Below are positions 38,944 to 51,604 of a DNA stretch of 51,648 nt, one piece after another. The DNA is from Peptococcaceae bacterium (lineage in GTDB: Bacteria > Bacillota > Peptococcia > Peptococcales > Peptococcaceae): NCBI GenBank assembly GCA_030524315.1, contig JAUNGU010000006.1:1-51648 (forward strand). Reading direction: 5' to 3'. The translations under genes and the position numbers were made by a program. How positions within the stretch are numbered: the first letter of the stretch is position 1; every line of letters begins with the position of its first letter. Under the pieces are notes generated by a model that did no database searches, was not told the origin of the DNA, and worked only from the letters and a program-made list of their open reading frames with translations.

Positions 38944-41529
38944 TTATTCGACAGATTTCAGGGATTCTGCCATGTGAATGTGGGCAATTTTGCGCTTCAT
39001 GATAAGCTGGGTGATGAAGGCAAAGACCATCGTCAGCACAAAGGCGACGGCATAATTTTCGCCTGTGACGACGGCGTCAAATTGCAGGCCATCGACAACG
39101 ATCTGGCTCATGACAAAGGCGTGCAGGAGTTTGCCGAGGAAGAGCCCAAAGAGCGCACCGATGATGGTGAGCGCCGTGTTTTCGCGAAAGACGTAGACGT
39201 TGGTCTCCTTCGGATAAAATCCGAGCACCTTGAGGGTGGCGATTTCGCGGATGCGCTCGCTGATGTTGATGTTGGTCAGATTGTAGAGCACAATGAAGGC
39301 GAGTGCGCCCGCGCAGAGAATGATCACAAAGACGATCATGTCGAGGCTGTCGAGCATATCGGCAAACATCGACAAAGAGTCACTGACCACCGAGACGTTG
39401 GAGACGTGGCTGTCGGCCATGATTTCGGCAGCGGCCTCGTGCTGATTGACGCCGTCGGCAAAAATCAGGTAGGCGCTGTTGATATCGTTCTTGTCAAAAT
39501 CCTTTTCGAGGGTGGCGCGGTTCATGTAGAGGTTATTGCTCACGTAGTTGTCGTAGACACCGCTGACGGTGAGCGTCGCCTCGCGGTGCTCGCTGTCGGT
39601 CAGCGTCACCTCATCGCCAGCGCCGACGCCCAAGCGATCAGCAATGCCGCGATCGAGGAGGACCTCGTCGTCATCCGGCAATGAAAAGTCCTCGCCGTCT
39701 GCGTGCCAGCTGAAATACTCCGAGAGGTCGTCGCCCTCTGGCGCGTGCACGGCGATGCTGTGGGTGGTGCCATTGGCGCTAATGTCCATAGTGCCACTGT
39801 AGGCGTAGAGCACGTGGTCCACGTTGTCGTCGTAGACCGCGTCGAGCTCGGCACGGTCGTCGGCATCCACGGGCTTGGTGAAGGTCGCCGTGGCGTCGTA
39901 GAGATCGATCTGGCTGTACTGCACATCGGCGACGCCTGCAAAATTATCCTGGAGCGCCAGCCCTGTGACAATCAGCGCCGTGCAGCCACCGATGCCGAGG
40001 AGCATCATAAAGAAGCGCACCTTGTAGCGAAAGAGATTGCGCACAGTGATTTTTTGCAGGAAGGTCAAGCGCGACCACAGCGGCGTAATGCGCTCCAGTG
40101 GATTACGCTTGCCCGCCTTTGGCGCCTTTGGGCGAATGAGGTTGGCAGCGGTTTTGCGGAGCTCGCTGCGACCGCAGAGCCAGGTCACGCCCATGGTGCA
40201 CAGGAGCGAAACGACCAGAGAAATCGCCATCAAGGTCGGGCTAAAGACATAGAGCACCTTGTCCGGGAAGGCGTAGTAAATGCTGTAGGCCGTCCAGATC
40301 ACCGTCGGAAAGCCCCAGGTGCCGACGAAAAAGCCGATGAGACAGCCCAGAATCCCCGAGCTCCCCGAATAGAGCAGGTATTTTTTCATGATGCTGGCGC
40401 GGCTGTAGCCCATGGATTTGAGCACGCCGATTTGGGTGCGCTGCTCGTTCATCATGCGCGTCATCGTCGTCACGCAGACGAGGGCCGCCACCATGAAGAA
40501 GAAAATCGGGAAGACCTTGGCCACGGCGCTGACAATGGCGGCGTCGTTTTTGAAAAATTGATAGCCGGCATCGGTATCGCGGCCGAGGACGTAGACCTCC
40601 GGTTCCTCAGGCATGGTGATGCCATCTAGCGCGGCCTGGGCCTTCTTCTGGCCCTCCTTGGCCTTGGCGATGGTGGCGGCGTCGGCACCCATGGCTTCTG
40701 CCTGCTTGACAGCCTGGCTCGCTTGGTCGACAGCAGCCTGGGCCTTCTTCTGCCCGGCCTTGACCTCGCTGGCAATATCGTCATAGCGCGCATCGACGCG
40801 CTTTTCAGCGAGGGCGGTGATGGCAGGCTCGGCCTCATCGACGGCGGCGTCGTATTCATCGCTGTAAATCTGGCCCGTATTTGGCACGGTCAGGTAGATT
40901 TCCGAATAATAATCGGCGGTGAAATCCTCTGCAGGTGCGTAAAAGAGCGCGCTCACCTGGCCCGAGCCGAGCTCGGTGGAAATGCGCCCGATGCGCATAT
41001 TGAGAGGCGAATCGGCGATGCCGACAATGGTCAGCGCGTGGGGCTCAAAGCCCTCCAGCGTCTCCTTGTCGTTGTCGTCGGTGAGGGTGAGGGTCTTGCC
41101 AATGTCGCTCTCATCGTAGAACGAGCCGTCGGCGACAATTTCACCGGATTTTTTCGGCAGACGCCCGGCCTTCAGCGCCAGCTTATTGACATCGTCGGTG
41201 ATGGAATGGAAGCGCGCGACCATCTCCCCGTCGCCACCGTCGCTCACGTAGGCATCGAGGCGATAGGCGCCCTCTGCGTGTGCGACGTGGCTGTCGGCAG
41301 CCAACGCCTTGACGTCGTCCTCCTCAAAGCCCAGGGTCGAGAGCAGGCGAAAATCAAAATAACCCTGTTGCCTGAGATAGCGGTCGCCGGTTTCGAGCAT
41401 CGCGCCCTCGCTGACCAAGAGCCCCGCAAAGAAGCCCACGCCTAGGGCGACAATGGCGACAATCGCCAGAAAGCGCCCAAAGCTCGATTTGATTTCGCGC
41501 AGCGAGGATTTTAACAAGCTTTTCTGCAT
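38944..41529 (-). CDS. FtsX/MacB-type ABC transporter permease with large extracellular region
   Basis: An 861-residue permease. An N-terminal helix (about residues 18-42) is followed by a large extracellular part. A predicted coiled coil near 255-310 has two KxGQKKAQAA units. Two groups of helices follow: about 335-465 and 500-525, then a second extracellular domain and the last three helices near 735-850 (FtsX domain; VFRENTALTIIGALFGLFLG). This is the layout of type VII ABC proteins, which act outside the membrane (peptide efflux, lipoprotein handling, antimicrobial resistance). The ATG at 41529 follows GAGGTGGGG; it starts 10 bases after the ATPase gene. Confidence 0.87.
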   Translation of the reverse strand: MQKSLLKSSLREIKSSFGRFLAIVAIVALGVGFFAGLLVSEGAMLETGDRYLRQQGYFDFRLLSTLGFEEDDVKALAADSHVAHAEGAYRLDAYVSDGGDGEMVARFHSITDDVNKLALKAGRLPKKSGEIVADGSFYDESDIGKTLTLTDDNDKETLEGFEPHALTIVGIADSPLNMRIGRISTELGSGQVSALFYAPAEDFTADYYSEIYLTVPNTGQIYSDEYDAAVDEAEPAITALAEKRVDARYDDIASEVKAGQKKAQAAVDQASQAVKQAEAMGADAATIAKAKEGQKKAQAALDGITMPEEPEVYVLGRDTDAGYQFFKNDAAIVSAVAKVFPIFFFMVAALVCVTTMTRMMNEQRTQIGVLKSMGYSRASIMKKYLLYSGSSGILGCLIGFFVGTWGFPTVIWTAYSIYYAFPDKVLYVFSPTLMAISLVVSLLCTMGVTWLCGRSELRKTAANLIRPKAPKAGKRNPLERITPLWSRLTFLQKITVRNLFRYKVRFFMMLLGIGGCTALIVTGLALQDNFAGVADVQYSQIDLYDATATFTKPVDADDRAELDAVYDDNVDHVLYAYSGTMDISANGTTHSIAVHAPEGDDLSEYFSWHADGEDFSLPDDDEVLLDRGIADRLGVGAGDEVTLTDSEHREATLTVSGVYDNYVSNNLYMNRATLEKDFDKNDINSAYLIFADGVNQHEAAAEIMADSHVSNVSVVSDSLSMFADMLDSLDMIVFVIILCAGALAFIVLYNLTNINISERIREIATLKVLGFYPKETNVYVFRENTALTIIGALFGLFLGKLLHAFVMSQIVVDGLQFDAVVTGENYAVAFVLTMVFAFITQLIMKRKIAHIHMAESLKSVE

Positions 41530-41539
41530 GATCCCCACC

Positions 41540-42244
41540 TCACCATTCGATGTCGTCGATGGACATTGGCGTGTCGTTGTGCTCGATGCTTTCGATCTGG
41601 CCGCTCTTGACGTGGATGACGCGGTCGGCCATCGGACACAGCGCCAAATTGTGGGTGACGATGACGATGGTCATCTTGTTCTGGCGGCAGGTGTCCTGCA
41701 GGAGCTTGAGTATCAGCTTGCCCGTGTTATAGTCCAGCGCCCCTGTCGGCTCGTCACACAAGAGCAGCTTGGGATTTTTCGCCAAGGCGCGGGCAATGGC
41801 CACACGCTGTTGCTCGCCGCCGGAGAGCTGGGCCGGGAAATTATTCATGCGGTCGGCCAGCCCCACGTGGGTGAGAACATCGCGCGGATTGGCGGGATGC
41901 TTGCAGATCTGCGTCGCCAGCTCGACATTTTCCAGCGCCGTGAGATTGGGAATGAGGTTGTAGAACTGAAAGACAAAGCCAATATCGTAGCGGCGGTAGC
42001 CCGTCAACTCCTTCTCGGAATACTTGGCGACGTTTTTGCCATCCAGCCAAATCTCGCCGCTGGTGAGGGTATCCATGCCGCCGAGAATATTCAGGAGGGT
42101 CGTCTTGCCCGCGCCGGAAGCGCCGACGATGACGCAGATTTCCCCCTCGGCGATTTCAAAATTCACGTCCTTGAGGGCGGCAATGTCCACCGAGCCGACG
42201 TGGTAGGTTTTTTTCACATTTTTGAAAGAAATAAATGGTTCCAA
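41540..42244 (-). CDS. ABC transporter ATPase of the LolD/MacB type
   Basis: A 234-residue ATPase partner of the FtsX-type permease. Walker A is [19 protein letters not shown] near residue 38, the signature is [15 protein letters not shown] near 140, Walker B is [12 protein letters not shown] near 160, and the switch His is in [14 protein letters not shown] near 194. The start codon is a TTG at 42244 behind AAAGGA; I see no suitable ATG. The gene has its own promoter with an extended -10. Confidence 0.92.
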   Translation of the reverse strand: MEPFISFKNVKKTYHVGSVDIAALKDVNFEIAEGEICVIVGASGAGKTTLLNILGGMDTLTSGEIWLDGKNVAKYSEKELTGYRRYDIGFVFQFYNLIPNLTALENVELATQICKHPANPRDVLTHVGLADRMNNFPAQLSGGEQQRVAIARALAKNPKLLLCDEPTGALDYNTGKLILKLLQDTCRQNKMTIVIVTHNLALCPMADRVIHVKSGQIESIEHNDTPMSIDDIEW

Positions 42245-42289
42245 GACAAAAATCCTTTCTCTCTCGTCACAAAAAAGTAATTCCTAATC

Positions 42290-42319
42290 ATTATAGCATT
42301 TTCACAAAATCCTTGTCAG
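42290..42319 (-). promoter_or_regulatory. Promoter of the FtsX-type ABC exporter operon
   Basis: On the minus strand CTGACA (42314-42319), 18 bases, TATAAT (42290-42295) preceded by TGC (extended -10). Confidence 0.6.
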
Positions 42320-42330
42320 CAAAATTGGCA

Positions 42331-42365
42331 AAATAAAAAAGCCTCTGAGAAATCCTCAAAGGCTT
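42331..42365 (-). terminator. Terminator after the coiled-coil gene
   Basis: On the minus strand an 11-pair stem AAGCCTTTGAG/CTCAGAGGCTT with a five-base loop, followed by TTTTTTATTTT. Confidence 0.88.
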
Positions 42366-42404
42366 TGGTTGCTTATATAAAATCCTGGAGATGGCGGCCT
42401 GCGA

Positions 42405-42920
42405 TTAGTCTTCGGTGTGGACGTTGATGTCCGGCACCTTGTTGGCCGATGGCTTATTCTGCTGCATGGAATCCAGGGATTTCTGGATGTCGGCGCGACC
42501 TTCCTGAACCACTTCATAATAGACGGTCAGCTGATTTTCCAGCTTGTCCATGAGATCGTGGGCGTAAATAAAGGCGCCCTCGATGATTTCGTGGGCCTGC
42601 TGCTCGGCGTGGGCCACAATGTTTTCGGCCTCGGCGTTGGCGCGGCGCACCACCTCATCCTCGCTGATGAGCATCTTGGCGTGATCCTGGGCAGCCTGGA
42701 TGATTTTGTCGTGCTCATCCTGGGCGGCAGAAATAATGCGCTCCTCGTCTTTTTTGATCCACTGTGCATCCTGGATCGCCGTTGGAATATTGTTGCGCAT
42801 CGCGTCGATGATTTCGTAGATTTCGTTTTCATCGAGGATGATCTGATCCTTATTGAGCAGTGGCTGCTTGGCGTTTTCTGCCATGAAGGCAAGTTTATCT
42901 ATTAAATCCAAAATTTCCAT
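42405..42920 (-). CDS. Coiled-coil protein resembling ATP synthase subunit b / DivIVA-type stalks
   Basis: A 171-residue soluble protein dominated by a long charged alpha-helix (about residues 50-150) rich in Ala, Glu and Gln (for example RRANAEAENIVAHAEQQAHE). Proteins of this type are commonly encoded next to rsmD and coaD in Clostridia and are annotated as ATPase or subunit-b-like, but their function is unknown to me. The ATG follows GGAGGG. It is 19 bases after rsmD and ends a three-gene minus-strand run recG-rsmD-this gene. A terminator follows. Confidence 0.75.
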   Translation of the reverse strand: MEILDLIDKLAFMAENAKQPLLNKDQIILDENEIYEIIDAMRNNIPTAIQDAQWIKKDEERIISAAQDEHDKIIQAAQDHAKMLISEDEVVRRANAEAENIVAHAEQQAHEIIEGAFIYAHDLMDKLENQLTVYYEVVQEGRADIQKSLDSMQQNKPSANKVPDINVHTED

Positions 42921-42938
42921 GTCGTTTTCCCTCCAGCA

Positions 42939-43490
42939 TTATGGTTCCATTCTAAAGAAATTCAGAACGGTATCTCCGTAGGATTTTGTTTTGTAACAGG
43001 TGAGCGAATTGTGCTCATAAGAAAAAGGTACACTTTTGGCGTGTTCCGAAACAAGTATACCACACTCTGATAAAAAATGGTACTTTAGGATAGAAAAAAA
43101 TACCGGCTCATATAAATCTTTTCGATATGGCGGATCCAGGAAAATCAGATCAAAGCGCTCGCCAGCCAGCGTTGGCAAAACGCCCAGGGCGTCGCCCTTG
43201 ATCACCGTCGCCCGGTCCTCGTAGCGGCATTTTTTGATATTGGCGCGGAGCACCGCCAGTGCCTGCGCGTCCTTTTCGATAAAGACGGCACGCTTAGCGC
43301 CGCGGCTCAATGCCTCGAGGCCGAGATTGCCCGTGCCTGCAAAGGCGTCGAGGACGACGGTCTCGCTGTCAATGTCCATCTGCAGGACGTTGAACAGCCC
43401 TTCCTTGACGCGGTCGGCTGTGGGCCGCGTGTTCATGCCGGGCACCGCTTCAAGCTTTGTGCCGCGGCGCTCTCCGGAAATAATGCGCAT
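42939..43490 (-). CDS. rsmD: 16S rRNA (guanine966-N2)-methyltransferase
   Basis: A 183-residue RsmD methyltransferase that modifies G966 of 16S rRNA using S-adenosylmethionine. Signature parts are MRIISGERRG at the start, TRPTADRVKEGLFN near 21, LDAFAGTGNLGLEALSRGA near 47 (SAM-binding) and the catalytic LDPPY near 118. It follows recG with 15 bases between them. The ATG follows GAGGCGCC. Confidence 0.95.
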   Translation of the reverse strand: MRIISGERRGTKLEAVPGMNTRPTADRVKEGLFNVLQMDIDSETVVLDAFAGTGNLGLEALSRGAKRAVFIEKDAQALAVLRANIKKCRYEDRATVIKGDALGVLPTLAGERFDLIFLDPPYRKDLYEPVFFSILKYHFLSECGILVSEHAKSVPFSYEHNSLTCYKTKSYGDTVLNFFRMEP

Positions 43491-43505
43491 GGGGCGCCTC
43501 CTTTT

Positions 43506-45517
43506 CTATGGAATGATTTTGCGCTGAATGTCGTCGACCATTTCTTGCGCGCCGGCGCTCAACGCAGACTCAGCGCAGGCAGCAGCCATTTCCTCGGCCA
43601 GCGCCAGCTCGCTTTGGTGAAAGCCCGGCCGCGCCAGATGAAAGAGCCCCTGCCCGTGCTGACGCAGACCCAAGAGCTCGCCCGGCCCGCGCTGGCGCAA
43701 ATCCTCCTCGGCAATGTCAAAGCCGTTGGAGGATGTCGCCATGAGCTTCATGCGCGCCTGGCTTTCCTCACTTTTGGCATCGCTCACGAGGATGCAATAG
43801 CCCTTGTCGCTGCCACGGCCGACGCGGCCACGCAGCTGATGGAGCTGGGCCAGGCCAAAGCGCTCGGCGTTCATAATCACCATGATCGTGGCGTTTGGCA
43901 CATCGACGCCGACCTCGATGACCGTTGTCGATACCAAAAGATCAATCGCACGATCGCGAAAATCCTGCATCACCGCCTCCTTCTCGTCGGCACGCATGCG
44001 CCCGTGCAAGAGCCCAACGTGGTAGTCGGCAAATTCTCGCGTCTCAAGCTGCTCCTTGAGGGAGACGGCGTTTTCCAAATCGATTTTTTCCGACTCCTCC
44101 ACAAGCGGGCAGACAATGAAGGCCTGTCGCCCGGCGGCCAGCTCCTTGCGCACAAAGCCGTACATGTCCGCCAAGCGCGGCGAGTTGATCCACATGGTCT
44201 GGATTTTCTGGCGATTCTTCGGCATCTCGTCGATGACCGTCAGCGACAAATCGCCATAGATCGTCAGCGCCAACGACCGCGGAATCGGCGTCGCCGTCGT
44301 GACGAGGAGGTCCGGATGCTTGCCCTTGCGCTCCAGCGCCTCGCGCTGACGCACGCCAAAACGGTGCTGCTCGTCAATGACCACAAGGCTCAGCGAACGA
44401 AAGACCACCGGCGGCTCGAGGAGCGCGTGGGTGCCAATGAGGCAGTCGATTTCGCCAGAAACAAGGCCCTCGAGGAGCTGATCGCGCTCGGATTTTTTCG
44501 TCTGCCCCGTGAGCAGCGCCACACGCACGCCCAAACCCCGGAAGGTCTCGCAGGCATTGGCGTAATGCTGGCGCGCCAGCACCTCCGTCGGTGCCATAAG
44601 CGCCGCCTGGTGGCCGGTGGAGACGGCGACGAGCATGGCATAAAAGGCGACCACCGTCTTGCCGCTGCCCACATCCCCTTGCAGGAGCCGGTGCATTTGC
44701 GTCGGCAGCTGCATGTCGGCGGTGATTTTCTCTATGGCGCGCGTCTGCGCCCCCGTGAGTTGATATGGCAGCTGTGCCACGAGGCGATCGGCCAAGACTG
44801 GCGGCGCGTCGTGGGCGATGCCTGCCTGGCTGCGCTTGCGAGCGAGCTGGCCCCAGAGGGTCATGGCGAAAAATTCGTAGACCACGAGATCATGGAAGGC
44901 TGCCTCGGCCTCGGCCATTGTCTGGGGCCGGTGCATGTGGCGAATCGCCTCCTGATAGGGCTGAACACCCAAGCGCGCGCAGTGCTCTGCCGAGAGCGGC
45001 TCAGGGAGCTCTGGGCCGCGTCGGTCACATGAAGCAGGTCGACTTTCGTGAGGCCATCTGTTAAACTATACACGGGATGTAGGGTTAAGAGCCGATCCAA
45101 CTCGCGCTGATTGCGAATGAACTGGTGGCTCTGCACCTGAATTTCTACGTGATAGTCATTGCGCACGCGGCCATAGACGAGGACGCGCGTATTCGGGCGC
45201 AGATATTTTTCGATTTGATAGCGGTTGAACCACACCGCCACCACGTCGCCCTGCTCGCCACTGAGGAGCGCCTTGACCACCTTGAAATTGCGACGACTGG
45301 TGTTGGTCACCTCGACCTGACTGACGCTGCCGACAAAAACGGCTGTCTCCTTGTCCATGAGGGCCGCCACCGGCAGGAGGGTGCTCCAGTCGTCGTAACG
45401 AAACGGATAGAAAAATAAGGCATCGCGCAAGGTGTGGATGCCTAAACCAGCGAAAAGCTGTTGTTTTTTCGGGCCGATGCCCTTCACAGATTTGATTGGA
45501 TCTGATAGCCGAGCCAT
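43506..45517 (-). pseudogene. recG: ATP-dependent DNA helicase RecG, interrupted by a single-base frameshift
   Basis: RecG remodels stalled forks and branched DNA. The sequence holds all of it in two frames. The first part, from the ATG at 45517 (AGGGGTG upstream), encodes the wedge domain: IKSVKGIGPKKQQLFAGLGI and the OB-fold through VYSLTDGLTKVDLLHVTDAA. The frame then shifts near 45013-45015 and continues with ELPEPLSAEHC and the helicase part: GDVGSGKTVVA (motif I), VIDEQHRFG (DExH box), TATPIPRSLALT, and ATIMVIMNAERFGLAQLHQL with QLRGRVGRG. Adding one C to the CCC run (minus strand) restores an open frame of 670 residues, the normal length. Without it the helicase domain is not translated in frame. 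A sequencing or assembly error is the main alternative to a true mutation. Confidence 0.85.
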
Positions 45518-45552
45518 ATTGTCACCCCTATTCATTATTGGAGGTTTGATTG

Positions 45553-46200
45553 ATGAAGCAATATCCTATTTTTCTCTTTGATTTTGACGGCACCCTCTTG
45601 GACAGCAACGACCATGTCATCCATTGCTTCCAGGAAGCCTTCAAGGACGTCTGCGGTAGCCCGCTGCCGTTGGAAAAAGTCACCGCCACCTTTGGCATTC
45701 CTTTGCGGGAAGCCATTCGCGGCCTGGCGCCAGAGCAAGCCGACGAACTCATTCGCGTCTATCGTCGCCATTCGGATGCGCTGGGCCTGAGCATGATGCA
45801 CGCCATGGACGGTGCCGTCGAAACCCTGCGCGCCCTCCACGACAAGGGCTGCATCAACGCCATCGTCACCTCAAAAATGGAGGTCAACGCCCGCGCGCAA
45901 ATGGATCACATCGGCATCACCGACTATGTGGACCTCCTCGTGGGCCCGGAAAAAACCACCGCCCACAAGCCGGATCCTGCGCCTGTCAACTGCGCGCTAC
46001 AGCTCCTTGACGCCCGCCCTGAGGACTGCCTGATGATTGGCGACAGCCCCTACGACATTCTCTGCGGCCGTAACGCCCACGTCGACACCTGCGGCGTGCG
46101 CTTCACCGCCGTCAATCTCCAGAGCCTTCTCGACAGCCAGCCGACCTACATGATCGACCATCTCTCTGAGCTCCTCGCCATGGCACGTCCCCGCGCTTAG
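45553..46200 (+). CDS. HAD-family phosphatase (phosphoglycolate phosphatase / PpaX-like)
   Basis: A 215-residue HAD hydrolase of subfamily IA. Motif I is FDFDGTLLDSN near residue 8 with nucleophile Asp and second Asp; the cap domain (about 18-80) is helical; motif II lies in AIVTSK near 104, motif III in HKPDPAP near 138 and motif IV in MIGDSPYDILCG near 161. Substrates of the family include phosphoglycolate, pyrophosphate-serine and sugar phosphates; a precise one cannot be given. The ATG at 45553 follows GGAGG by 8 bases. It starts 35 bases from the divergent recG start and its stop overlaps the convergent coaD stop. Confidence 0.9.
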   Translation: MKQYPIFLFDFDGTLLDSNDHVIHCFQEAFKDVCGSPLPLEKVTATFGIPLREAIRGLAPEQADELIRVYRRHSDALGLSMMHAMDGAVETLRALHDKGCINAIVTSKMEVNARAQMDHIGITDYVDLLVGPEKTTAHKPDPAPVNCALQLLDARPEDCLMIGDSPYDILCGRNAHVDTCGVRFTAVNLQSLLDSQPTYMIDHLSELLAMARPRA

Positions 46201-46670
46201 CAGCGCGATTTTAGTGCCTCGTTGACAGCCAGCGGCACAAAATCGCTGATGTCGCCGTGGAGGCTGGCAATATTGCGGATCATGCTCGAGCTGACCATCG
46301 AAAATTCGCCGTCGGCGGTGAAGAACACCGTCTCCACCTCGGGATTGAGGTGGCGGTTGAAGGACGCCATCTGCATTTCGTATTCAAAATCGGAGATCAC
46401 GCGCAGGCCGCGGACAATGGCCACAGCGCCACGCTCCTTGGCATAATCCACCGTCAGGCCACTGAATTTTTCCGCCTCGACGTTGTCAAAATGGCTGGTG
46501 CTTTTGCGCACGAGCTCCACCCGCTCATCGACGGTGAACATGGTGTGCTTGTAGGTTTCCTCGGCAACGGCAATGTACAATTTATCAAACAAGCCAACGG
46601 CACGCTCGATAATCGACATGTGCCCGTTGGTGATTGGATCGAATGTTCCTGTATAAACGGCGATTCTCAT
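46197..46670 (-). CDS. coaD: Phosphopantetheine adenylyltransferase
   Basis: CoaD transfers AMP from ATP to 4'-phosphopantetheine, the penultimate step of coenzyme A synthesis. The 157-residue protein has TGTFDPITNGH at residue 6 (nucleotidyltransferase TxGH-type motif), VRGLRVISDFEYEMQMA near 86 and the C-terminal SSSMIRNIASLHGD near 127. The ATG at 46670 follows AAAGGAG by 7 bases. Its stop overlaps the convergent HAD gene by four bases (TTAG), so neither gene has an intrinsic terminator between them. Confidence 0.96.
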   Translation of the reverse strand: MRIAVYTGTFDPITNGHMSIIERAVGLFDKLYIAVAEETYKHTMFTVDERVELVRKSTSHFDNVEAEKFSGLTVDYAKERGAVAIVRGLRVISDFEYEMQMASFNRHLNPEVETVFFTADGEFSMVSSSMIRNIASLHGDISDFVPLAVNEALKSRC

Positions 46671-46697
46671 CGTCTTCTCCTTTCGCATCACGCTTCA

Positions 46698-46736
46698 CAA
46701 AAAAGCCTCGTGGCCCTCGGTCACGAGGCTTTTTTC
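46698..46736 (-). terminator. Terminator between dnaE and coaD
   Basis: On the minus strand AAAGCCTCGTG pairs with CACGAGGCTTT around a 9-base loop, followed by TTTTTT. The structure is symmetrical and also has T residues on the plus strand. Confidence 0.9.
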
Positions 46737-46752
46737 GCGTGTCTCCTTGCAA

Positions 46753-50184
<3,432 letters not shown>

Positions 50185-50197
50185 GGCTGTCTCCTTA

Positions 50198-51499
50198 TCA
50201 AGTGGTGCGCAAGAGCAAATCGACCTCGCTGTCGGCGATCAAGTCGCCATCCACCGATTCGATGCGCACCGTCGCGTGATGCTGGCCCTTAAATTCCGAG
50301 AGCACCGGCAAAAGATAGAGCTCCTCGTCCACGCCAATTTCTCTATAAATGCGGGTATTGATTTGATAGGCCTGGCCCAGAAGATTCTTCGTCACCTGAA
50401 GAGCGATGACCGCCGCATTAGCGCTAAAAATATTGCAGGTGCCGATGCTCAGCTTGCCGTATTCATCGAGCATGTAATCAATGACGCGTCCCGAGAGAAT
50501 CACGTCTGGCTCCCGCGCCACCACCGAAAAGCCGCTCATGCAAATATTGTCCGAGGTGTCGCCGAGATGGGGCTGCTTCTGCATGGTCTGCTGGGTTTCG
50601 ATGAAATCCTTGAAGCTGACGACACCCACGAGCAAGCCCTCGCTATCAACCACCGGCACGAGCTCGACCTTTTCGAGGACGAGTAAGCGTCCCAGATAGC
50701 TCACCAGGGTATCGGTGTGCACAACCACCGGATTGGGCGACATGACCTCGTCCATGCATGCCGCAGGCGAGGCGCCCGCCATGTCGTAGGCAGTGACGAG
50801 GCCCTTGAGATGGCCCTCGGGATCAACGACCGGAAAGCCGCGATGGCCCGTCTGGTCGCTGAGCTCCCGCCAATCCTCGACTGTGTCATAGGGATGGAGC
50901 ACGTAGGGATCGGTGGTCATAATATCGGCGATGGTCACCAGCTCGCGCCGCTGCACATGCTCGACAATGGCCTGGTTGATGGCGATGATGGCGTCAAAAA
51001 TTTCGTAGGGCGTGGCGATGATGACCATGTCCTTTGGCAGACGCTCGAGCTTGTTTTGCACCATCATTGCGCTGCCGCCGGTGAGCATCACCGAGAGCCC
51101 CTGGTGGTACGCATACTGGAGCATCTCGTCGTTGTATTCGCCGATGATCATGGTCTGGGCGCGCAGCTTTTTTTCCTTGAGGCGATTCATGCTGCTGGCC
51201 ACAAAGAAGGCCTTTGGCGCAACGTCGCTCTGGGCCTCGCCGTGCCAGAGTCTGCCCTCGACAATATTGGCCAGCTCTTGGTAGCTCAGGGTGTCGATGG
51301 AGCGCTCCTTGACCTGCTCAATGCGAATCGTCCCCACCTTTGGAATGGAAGAAACGAGGCCCTGACTCTCTGCTTCCTTGATCGCTCTATAAACCGTACC
51401 CTCGCTGATGTTCATTTCCCGCGCCAATTGTCTGACCGACACCTTTTCGCCAACGTTCAGCTTTTCGATATAATCAATCACAAATTCATGCTTTGTCAC
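50198..51499 (-). CDS. YtoI-like regulator: HTH-DRTGG-CBS-hotdog protein
   Basis: A 433-residue multi-domain protein resembling YtoI of Bacillus. Residues 1-70 are a winged helix (QLAREMNISEGTVYRAIKEAE), about 75-180 a DRTGG-type domain, about 190-305 two CBS domains (IADIMTTDPYVL and MDEVMSPNPVVVHT) that would bind an adenine nucleotide, and about 320-433 a thioesterase-like hotdog domain. The likely role is nucleotide-sensing transcriptional control; targets are unknown. I chose GTG at 51499 behind AGGAGG at 9 bases; the upstream in-frame extension runs through a terminator hairpin and is rejected. It lies just before dnaE. Confidence 0.85.
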   Translation of the reverse strand: MTKHEFVIDYIEKLNVGEKVSVRQLAREMNISEGTVYRAIKEAESQGLVSSIPKVGTIRIEQVKERSIDTLSYQELANIVEGRLWHGEAQSDVAPKAFFVASSMNRLKEKKLRAQTMIIGEYNDEMLQYAYHQGLSVMLTGGSAMMVQNKLERLPKDMVIIATPYEIFDAIIAINQAIVEHVQRRELVTIADIMTTDPYVLHPYDTVEDWRELSDQTGHRGFPVVDPEGHLKGLVTAYDMAGASPAACMDEVMSPNPVVVHTDTLVSYLGRLLVLEKVELVPVVDSEGLLVGVVSFKDFIETQQTMQKQPHLGDTSDNICMSGFSVVAREPDVILSGRVIDYMLDEYGKLSIGTCNIFSANAAVIALQVTKNLLGQAYQINTRIYREIGVDEELYLLPVLSEFKGQHHATVRIESVDGDLIADSEVDLLLRTT

Positions 51500-51538
51500 A
51501 GACCACAGCCTCCTTTTCCAATATTTTTGCAAAAATAC

Positions 51539-51570
51539 AAAAAAGCCTTCATCCCTGTGGACAAAGGCTT
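51539..51570 (-). terminator. Terminator of the gene upstream of the YtoI-like regulator
   Basis: On the minus strand AAGCCTT pairs with AAGGCTT, with an inner TCC/GGA pairing, followed by TTTTTT. Only about 30 bases separate it from the regulator's binding site, so the regulator's promoter may overlap it. Confidence 0.75.
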
Positions 51571-51604
51571 CTATCATAGACGGATGAAATGGCATCTTCC
51601 GCTT

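Noticed and set aside
45000-45030. Programmed ribosomal frameshift in recG
   Set aside because: There is no slippery heptamer, Shine-Dalgarno-like stimulator or pseudoknot evident, and RecG is not known to use frameshifting; a one-base indel is simpler.
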